A stretch of DNA of 64,000 bases from Lactuca virosa. Taxonomy: Eukaryota > Streptophyta > Magnoliopsida > Asterales > Asteraceae. The number at the start of each line of letters is the position of its first letter. Positions within the stretch are counted from its first letter, which is position 1. Positions 56,301 to 64,000 of this stretch are shown piece by piece. The DNA lies in NCBI GenBank assembly GCA_928212115.1, contig CAKMRJ010003334.1, forward strand, positions 101,763,598-101,827,597, given 5' to 3'. The position numbers and the translations under genes are program-made. The notes under the pieces were generated by a model that saw nothing but the letters and a program-made list of their open reading frames with translations, was not told where the DNA came from and searched no databases.

Positions 56301-56890
56301 GGCCGAGAATGAGGGGGAAAGAACAGAGAAAGAAGAGTTTGGGCCATGTTTGATTATATTCGAAATTATGTGGCCCAAATTGAAAGTTTTCGGCCCATTG
56401 GGCCCATATGAGAGTTTACGGCCCCAATAAGAATAAAGAAAGAGAGTTTACGGCCCAATAATGTTCAAGAGAGTTGTTCACGGCTCATAAAGGCCCATGA
56501 GAATGAAGTGGGTCATTTGAGGTCCAATAAGGCCCATAAAAGTGAAATGAGATATTTTAGGCCCAACATGGTCCAAAAGGTTATAGTTTCATGAAAGTGG
56601 GTCCAATTAGAGTCCAAATAACCAAGTTGTGAGTTTATTGGCCCATTAGGCCCAATAAATGATTTCTAGTCCAGTAGGGTTTGAACTAGGAAATTAGGGT
56701 TTCAAACCCACAGTTGAGTATATGAGATATATTGAATGAGGATTTTGAACTTTACGAGTGAGTTTTGGTTCAAACAGTTGTTTTTGGAATGAGCATTAGT
56801 ACATAACATCAAATTAGATTACAAGTTACATAAAAGTTGAGTACATTAGGACAAAATTTCCTAGCCAAAAATGCTAGTTGTGACATTTCA

Positions 56891-57791
56891 TGGGTTCATC
56901 TCAGCCTTCCTTGATTCGATTACGGATCCTCTACTTTCAATAGTACGGGCCCATACTACCTTCCACATTTATCCGTACTTTCCTCAAGAACTGCCTTGAC
57001 TCCACCAAGTCCCTTCTACTGCTACTGCTGTTCTCATGCTAATCTCATCCTAGGCTTGCCCTAGGGTAATCACCGACCCACTCTCCGCCATCAGCTCCAT
57101 AAGAAGTCCCGGCTATCTCCCCTAACTAGTTTGTGGTTATCATTACATATCACTAAGACTAGATAATTCTTTGAATGAGAGGTCCTACCCTACAACGGTT
57201 GGACTCAGACAAGAGCTGCAAAATAGAGCTAGACCTAACCTTCTGAAATTATTTAGTCCTTGCAATATGTAACTTAAGATATTTGTTTACTAGTTAGTTA
57301 GAGATAACTAGAACTCCTAAAAGCACAAAGCAAGCAACATTCGAGCATTGAGTATCCACAATCAAGCATATCCTACTCAGGCCATCATATTACTGACTAA
57401 TCAGTACTAGCATATAGTTCAATAAACTCATACAGCAGGCATATAAGGCATCCTTCCTAGATCCTTAGCCCTAATCTAGCATGCAGTTCTCATACACATA
57501 TAACAGGCATACAAGGCATCATTACTAGATCCTTAGCTCTAATCTAGCATGCAGTTCTCATAATCATATCGTAACATAAACTTGTATGGGTAATTTGGGA
57601 GTACTTACTTGAGCTCGGCTGATTGCATGCACCATACCCTTTTCTCTTTTTCAAAGTTCTTTTCTCTTTTCAAAATTCATTTCTTTTCTCAAGTTTTTTT
57701 ATAAAAATGATTTTCTTTTGAAAATTTTGATACCAAGTCCTTAGTTTAAGTTCAGACACACCCGAGAGTGTGCCCGAATCTCTCAAACCAA
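56891..57791 (-). other. A2 leader with conserved palindrome and duplicated unit
   Basis: No ORF with a domain is seen. TAGTACGGGCCCATACTA at 56941-56958 is a near-perfect palindrome about 130 bp before gag (solo LTR removed) and is shared with both B units. A unit of about 70 bp is duplicated in tandem (57432-57501 and 57502-57569), with the shared text CTAATCTAGCATGCAGTTCT. Confidence 0.78.
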
Positions 57792-57804
57792 GGCTCTGAT
57801 ACCA
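57792..57804 (-). other. A2 primer-binding site (initiator Met tRNA)
   Basis: TGGTATCAGAGCC on the - strand, three bases after the LTR end. It is a perfect match to the usual primer complement. Confidence 0.92.
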
Positions 57805-57807
57805 ACT

Positions 57808-59682
57808 TGAAACATCCCAAAAATACGGTCCAAATTTTTTTTTTAAATCATTAATAAAACCATAAATATCATCCATCATATAAAAGTCATAAATCGTGTA
57901 ACTCGAAAATATCATAATATTTGTCAATGTATCAAAATCATATGTCAAAACATCAGAGTGAATCCTCCTAGGCTAAAAAAAACTGTGGTGTGTGCCATGC
58001 AGTCATCCCGAGCTCTTCCCCTTACTGGCGGAAGTACCTGAAACCAAAACTGAAAGCTGTAAGCACAAAATTTAGTGAATCTCCCCAAACTACCACATAA
58101 CGTACACATAACACGCAACTAGGGGATACGGGCCCCGCCCACACTCAGCTACTGTGAGATACGGGCCCCGCCCAGACTTGGCTACTAGGAGATACGGGAC
58201 TCGCCCATACTCAGCTACTAGGAGATCCGGGCCCCGCCCACACTCAACTACTAGGAGATCCGGGCCCCGCCCACACTCGGCTAGTCATACAAATAACATA
58301 CTAGTATCACATAGACAACAAGTATATCGTGCTATCTATGAGATACGGGCCCCGCCCACACTCGGCTACTGAACATATCACATATACGGGCCGACCTTGG
58401 TGTCGTAGACCCGTTCCTACGGAAGGAAACTCACCTCGTAATCTAGCTATGAAATCTCGCATGAGGAATCTCTGAAGGCTGCTCCAACGACTCCCCGTCT
58501 ATCATTATCACAATAATCCCTTAGTCAAAAACTAATAATCCTTCTAAGGGTAAAATGACCATTTTACCCCTGGTCAAAGTCAACATTCTGACTAACTTAA
58601 CTCGTCGAGTTGACCTAACAACTCGCCGAGTTCTATAACTTAAAAATCCTGGAATCACGATCCAACTCACCGAGTCATCCTCCTGACTCGTCGAGTTCTA
58701 TCTGGTACAAAATCGGGACAACACAATTCAACTTGTCGAGTTCCTCTATGGAGTCGACGAGTTCTTCAGTCTGTTTGGGCCATCTTAAGGGATTAAGCCC
58801 TTATTCTTCAGATCCATACTCCATACTTCATCTACGTACTAGAAATACCCTTTTAAGGGTAAAGTTTGCAACTTTACCCAATATTAGTCCTTCTCAAAGT
58901 GTTAAACTCAGACCCTACCTCTCTAGAACATAGATACCGGTCCAAAAGCCATAATACTCCAAACTAAACCATCCTAACATAGATCAAGGCCTTAAACACA
59001 ACTTGAATATGTAAGGCTCCTAACTTTCCTTCCATGCATGGCCTTTTGGGGCTTAAAAGGCCATAATAACACCTTAATGCTTGCATAGGGCTTCCATGGT
59101 CATAAAGTTTGCACCTTTATGCCATGAAACACCTTCTAGACCCCAGATCTGGAAGGTAGAACACTTGGGACGTCCATTTCCCAAGGACCAATTTTCTTGA
59201 ACCCAAAACCCCATAAAGTGATAAATAAGAAATCTAACAAGCTAGTAAGCAAGGTTCAGACTTGATTACCCGAAAATGAAGAGGATGAGAAGTTGCTTAT
59301 GGATCTACTAGCTTCCTACTGAATATCCAATCTTCTTCTCTTCTTCACAAGCTTCAAATGCACAAAGTTCACTCAAGAATTGCTCACAAGCTCACACAAA
59401 GGTCTAGGGTTTTGTGGATTAGGGTTTGGGACTTGGAGGCTGGAAATGAGGCCAGTAAGTGAGGATTAAGATGCTTAAATAGGTTGCAAAACCCCGAAAT
59501 TAGGGTTTGATTCCGGCAGACCTACTCTCCGAGTCGAGGCTCTCAACTCGTCGAGTAGGTGACTTAAAATCCCGCGTCCAATCTCGTTTCTACTCGACGA
59601 GTCTGGGGCTCCCAACTCGTCGAGTAGCTCTTCATAAATGAATAAATTATAATTAAATACGTACCAAGAATCAGGCGTTACT
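57808..59682 (-). repeat. A2 5' LTR (1.88 kb)
   Basis: It is the full counterpart of the A1 LTR: palindrome cluster 1 at about 59520-59640, a TATA-like TATTTAAG near 59474-59481, palindrome cluster 2 at about 58600-58760 and the GC-rich array at 58118-58370. TCAAT follows at 59683. It is shorter than the A1 LTR mainly by having fewer array units. Confidence 0.92.
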
Positions 59683-59687
59683 TCAAT

Positions 59688-62600
59688 ATTTATTTGTTGA
59701 TGTGAGCATAATTCCAAACATTTGTAAAGTAAATAGTTCATTTAAAACATCATATAATAGACTGCAAGGTCTATGTTTTATCCTCTTTAAAGCTTGTACT
59801 ATCGACATTCAGCTAGTGGCCAAGTGACCCTATCCCACTAGAGAATACGAAGGCTACCTTGAATATCAAAAGACAGATTCAAGTGACCAGGTGACCCTGT
59901 GCCACAAGAACCATAATAATGATGAGTGAGTGTTCTCGTCGGAATGAGTTGTGAATCAATTTCACAATTCCTAAGATGTTCCAAGAAGACTTGGTTTACA
60001 ACACTTATTTTCTTTATCACAACGAAAGGTTAATGATGATGTCATTAATGTGTATTTCAATCTTCACTATGAAAAAATTTGATCAAATCAAAAGGATTCA
60101 TAAAAAACGAATAAAAGTCGCCAGTGAAATTGATTAACTATCTATTCATGGATTGAAAAAGATTACATACATCACTTATGTATAAATCTTTGTCAAGCCT
60201 TTTGTTCTTTAACTACTAATAGATAAAGACACTTGTGAATCATCTTCCTATATAAATATGATTCACATATATCAAATGAATCAAGCTCATTTGCCTTCAA
60301 AAATTCCATCCTTTTGAAGTTGGTATATGTATTTCTTATGTATATTGTCATGATGATTATGACATAGATAAGTTCCAATCAAATATCATTTGATTATATA
60401 GGTGTTATGATAAGAACTATTAATTTAATGAAAGATTATAGATTTTCTTCATAAATAACATTATGAGAAAATATTCTTTAACACAGAATACATCGTTTCA
60501 GAACATGAATGTGAACATCCATTAAACGATAAGTAAATCTAGATTTATTCATAAATTACAACTGTAACATGTCCCTATAAGGATAGGTACAATACATCTA
60601 TTGTTTAAATAATAGACTATAACAAAACTTGTTATATCTTCAACACGAAATACCATTTGTTTGTAATCAGTTGATTATTTCTTTCAATCATCAACACATA
60701 ATATCAATTATTAGTGTCACTTTAAGTATAACATACTCAAGTTAATGATGGAAAAATAAATAGTTCTATTATATAGATGTATATAGTCTTGTCCCAGTCA
60801 GACTTCTTCAGCTCGATGAGATTAGAGGAGCAATTCCTCTTTTAGTGTCTATTTTCTTCCACAATAGAAACAACACTAATCATTTGAGTGCATATGAGTG
60901 CATAATCTGTTAGACTTCCTTTTATTCAATGCTTGAACAGACTTGAAGCTATTTCTAGTGTTCTGATTGAACATCTGCTTTACTTGATGAGACATATGAT
61001 ATGTTTCATAATTATCAAAGACTTTCTGCAAGTCAAGGTTAATTTTTTCAGTATGATGTGAGACACATCAATATCATCACAATAATACTTTCATCAAAGT
61101 ATCATGATCAGACTAACTGGTTGCAGAGGTTATTCAGGTATGAGATCTTTCAATATATATAATTTCTATTTATCTTAAAGGTAGAACCTCAAGATATTAT
61201 ACCAGTTATAGAAATTATAACCATCAAATGTTACTGTCTCTTGAAACTCAACAAGAGAGATATTTTGCAGGGCGTAAAATTATTAACATTTATCAACAGA
61301 ATTTAACAAGGTTTCAATTAGTATTTTCAATATTTAGTCTTTAAAAATTAATACCATATATTGTTTCTTAAAACATTAATTATTAAAGTCTAGGATCCAA
61401 GTAACGAAACAAGTAGATGGTTAGGCGACCTTTATCTCATAAACTTAAGCAAACTCGGTAGATAGCGATTACCAATTGCATACGATATGTAATTCCTAGA
61501 TTATGGGATCCTAAACAACTATTTTTTAGTTTGGCATGTTTATCCCATCTATGCCTCAAAACTATTATGCTTAGGCGACCTTTATCACATAAGAAATTGA
61601 TCAAATCATCCATTTAAAAAACATGTGACTTCTATTTCACAAATGGTTAGGTGACCTTTATCCCATAAGCAAATAAATAAGGTGACCCTAAAATCCATAT
61701 GAAGTGCACAAAAATCTCAAGTGAATTTTAAATGGATTGCATAGATTTGAAGTTTTGTAAATAAGGGTTTATATATGTTTTACAATTATAGTTTATAAAA
61801 ACATGGTCTCATGAATATTGCATGTATCCAACAATTCATGTATCCTTTTGTAAAATTAATATCACTTGTTATGAGGTTCTTTTGGTGCAAAATAAAACTC
61901 CATTTTATTTGCCATTAACCGCGATCAATTATAAACTAAAATCTGGTATTTTAAAGTTTAGTCGTAGAACGGTTTTAAAAAACGGTAACAGTCTTAATAA
62001 AACTTTGTTTTATGCTTAAGACTTGGAGTCTTGGATGAGTTATAAAATCACTATTTTAAATCTCCTTTTAACAATCAAAAAACTTATGACTCCATGAATT
62101 TATAGAATAAACTCATTTTATTTTATAAACTCAACTTTATGCATCTTATGATAAAAGTCATATTTTGATAAACCAAAACCTGAGTGATGATACTTATGTT
62201 TTAAATCTCATTTACCATGCATAAAACATAATATCAACATGTTGGGTTATGTTTAAAACACCAATATCACATATTAAGTTTTGACACAAAACTAATCACT
62301 AGTTTTATTATTTTCCGTTATAACGCTATAAACTGATTTTAGTCTTTTTAATAAAAACTCCTTATTTATTATAAAGACATGGAGTTTATATAATGTTTAA
62401 ACATCTTTTAAACCATTTAAAATATTTTAAAGTTGAGTATTTATAAGTTTTACAATAAAACTATTTTCAATAAAATTGAGTTTTAACCGGTAAACCGGTA
62501 ACCGGTAAAACTTTTTTAGAAATATCAATTTATAAATATCTTATGTTATCTTTTAAATATTTTTTACTCAAACTCTAAGTGATATTATCTTATGAAAAAA

Positions 62601-63165
62601 TGTTATTTGACATGTAAAAATCATTTTGATACATAAAAACACAACGTGCATTTAACATAAAATAAATATCACAGGCATGCATTATAATGTGTATAAACCA
62701 AGCCATGTCTACTAATAATTTTTGTGAGCCATCACAAGAATTATTAAGTCTTTCCTAAATGACTTAAGGGCCACTTCAAAAGGTCTTCAAGATGATAATT
62801 TCTTCATCTTGTTACATTTAAAGTAAATACAACTAGTCTAACTAATTTATTACATCAAATCAACAAATGAAAAATACCTATTTATCTATTACATCTTATG
62901 AATAAATAAATATCAACCAAACACAACACAAATGTCCAAATGGCTTGTTTATCAACATATCAAATATTACAACAAACAACTCTTTGTTTTTTCTAAGGCA
63001 ACATATCAAATGAATGAAAAATGGTTATATATAAAAATAAACAATTTTAACCAAGAAGTTGCCAAAGAAGACAAATATGGATTTCTCTTAACAAAAAGAA
63101 ATCCATGCTTGTTTTCCAAAAACCAAAGATTATCAAACATAAAAATCATTCTAACATATAAAAAT
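59688..63165 (-). pseudogene. K 5' internal region (leader, gag and integrase expected), unreadable
   Basis: By position this should hold the K leader, gag, protease and integrase on the - strand. The sequence is very AT-rich and I cannot read any copia domain in any frame. The longest frames are under 90 aa and look like chance. A phrase TTAGGCGACCTTTATC.CATAA recurs at 61421-61442, 61571-61592 and (with GGTGACC) 61647-61668. Confidence 0.5.
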
Positions 63166-63178
63166 AGCTCTGATATCA
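63166..63178 (-). other. K primer-binding site
   Basis: TGATATCAGAGCT on the - strand resembles TGGTATCAGAGC(C/T) and lies one base from the LTR end. Confidence 0.75.
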
Positions 63179-63179
63179 C

Positions 63180-64000
63180 TGTTGGGTTTTGATATGAAAT
63201 ATAAGTTTGTTTTTCTCAAAAAAACAGCAACGGAAGACTTGAGAAATAACAAGTTTATTTTTAGTTCATAACAAAACCGAACCATCATGGATCCATTTAT
63301 AGAGGTTATAATGAAATAAAACCAACCATAGGATGTTTTAGAGATAACCTTTGAAGCCTTTGAACCCACTTGGTTTTGGGGTGTTGATGAAGATAACAAA
63401 AGATTAAAGTGTATGATCTTCTCTAAAAGTATCCACCATCAAGAGTAAGACACTTGGAATGCTAGTCCCTTCTTGTATTCTTGAGTGTCTAAAGCCTTTA
63501 AGTGCTTAAATCAATTAAGCACTAAAGGGAACAACTCAAGAGATCTTCTAAACACCAAACTAACTTCAAAAGAGAGAGAGGAAGAACAGAAGAAGAACCC
63601 ATGGTTCTAGAGAGAAAAGAGAGGAAGAAGAAGAGATTCACCCTTTTAAAAAATGCGAGCCTCATGTATCTCTTATATAGCTCATGAAAAGTAAGGCCTA
63701 ACCATTAAAATAATCTAAAGTAATGGTAGCCTTTAGAAGCATAGGAGACAAAAGGTGGAAGGTTGAAAAACAACTTTCCACACAATCATTATGCCTTTTA
63801 AAAAGTAAGATTCTTTATTTTTTATAAACTCCAAGTTTATAAAATATAAACTTTGTATTTAGGTTAAAGACAAAAGAATTCAACTAGTCTAAAATGTTGT
63901 GCATGACTTATTAATTCATACCATATGAAATAATAACTAGTAATACATTCTTATATTTATTATTTTCACAAAACAATAACTATTCCCTAATCAAAATACA
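63180..64000 (-). repeat. K 5' LTR, partial
   Basis: It matches 39027-39785 and then, from CTTAT at 63907-63911, continues directly into the text found at 45337. It is therefore an empty-site copy of the locus where the inverted-LTR element landed. A TATA box, CTATATAAGA, is at 63671-63680 (- strand). About 165 bp of the LTR should lie beyond the window. Confidence 0.92.

Larger units (their letters stand above)
53934..56885 (-). repeat. Solo LTR 2 (2.95 kb) in the A2 leader
   Basis: The + strand starts TGTCACTCCCCCGAACCGG and ends GCTAGTTGTGACA. The flanks are TTTCC (53929-53933) and TTTCA (56886-56890), a target duplication with one change. A2 leader text is continuous across it. There are no internal coding or priming sites. 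The - orientation is inferred from ATATATAAAA at 56291-56300, followed leftward by a pyrimidine-rich start. The U5 end resembles solo LTR 1. Confidence 0.85.
47970..59682 (-). mobile_element. A2: Ty3/gypsy element of the A1 family, - strand
   Basis: Reading right to left: 5' LTR (57808-59682), Met-tRNA primer-binding site, leader, gag, protease, RT, RNase H, integrase, then a truncated 3' LTR (47970-49615). TCAAT flanks both sides (47965-47969 and 59683-59687), so the insertion into K is verified. A solo LTR lies in the leader. A deletion fused integrase to the inside of the 3' LTR. The first base of the 5' LTR is changed (AGTAACGCC for TGTAACGCC). Confidence 0.92.
39027..64000 (-). mobile_element. 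K: Ty1/copia element, - strand, 5' LTR runs off the window
   Basis: Two copies of one LTR, 39027-45562 (split by an insertion) and 63180-64000, flank an internal region with a primer-binding site next to the right copy and a polypurine tract next to the left. The element therefore reads right to left. The only clear coding piece is a decayed copia RT near 47300. The internal region is split by A2. Removing insertions, the internal part is about 5.9 kb and the LTR about 986 bp. The outer target duplication cannot be checked; the left flank is GGTTT (39022-39026). Confidence 0.85.

Noticed and set aside
1..64000. Host genes, tRNA, rRNA or organelle insertions
   Set aside because: I looked for non-retroelement coding text and RNA-gene motifs on both strands and found none; the tRNA-like hits are primer-binding sites only.

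Overview
This window reads as plant nuclear DNA made almost entirely of nested LTR retrotransposons. I see no host gene, tRNA or rRNA. All coding sequence is Ty3/gypsy or Ty1/copia gag-pol, or the env-like third gene of Sirevirus-type copia elements. Most of it is broken by stops, frameshifts and deletions. This looks like pericentromeric or intergenic heterochromatin of a large-genome dicot. The motif ACTCGACGAGT, abundant here, makes me think of lettuce or a relative (Asteraceae), but that is recollection, not proof.

Left half (1-26521), mostly + strand. Element G1 (Ty3, 1-6963; its 5' LTR lies outside the window) sits in the gag of element A1 (Ty3 with a chromodomain-like tail, 6964-23550). 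A1 is also interrupted by S1, a Sirevirus copia (7326-19790). S1 carries a 3.6-kb solo LTR (15049-18627, target duplication TATGG). A shared deletion removed the 3' LTR of S1 and the RT of A1. A1 ends with a 2-kb LTR inserted into the LTR of an older, decayed Ty3 element C (23551-26521).

Middle (26522-39026). Element B (Ty3, related to A1) is inserted in the RT of C and has the tandem order LTR-internal-LTR-internal. Its second gag is cut by the 3' end of another Sirevirus, S2 (35655-39026, - strand), with a 302-bp LTR and a decayed env-like gene.

Right half (39027-64000), - strand. S2 is cut by a copia element K of about 25 kb (insertions included), whose 5' LTR runs off the right edge. The 3' LTR of K holds the oddest object here: a 5.5-kb non-autonomous element (39786-45331) with a tRNA-Asp primer-binding site, one 185-aa acidic ORF, and its two 1.56-kb LTRs in INVERTED orientation, flanked by a perfect CTTAT duplication. 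The internal region of K is split by A2 (47970-59682, TCAAT duplication), a second member of the A family. A solo LTR (53934-56885) sits inside the leader of A2. The deepest nest is six levels: C > B > S2 > K > A2 > solo LTR.

A theme runs across families. Family-specific short palindromes cluster just upstream of the LTR TATA box, and a second cluster lies downstream in the transcribed leader: ACTCGACGAGT in A1/A2 and in the inverted-LTR element, GTACGC..GCGTAC in B, GTGTGCGGCCGCACAC in the first solo LTR. A separate GGGCCC-centred palindrome is conserved about 120 bp before gag in A2 and in both B units. I regard the inverted-LTR element and this palindrome architecture as the most interesting signals.
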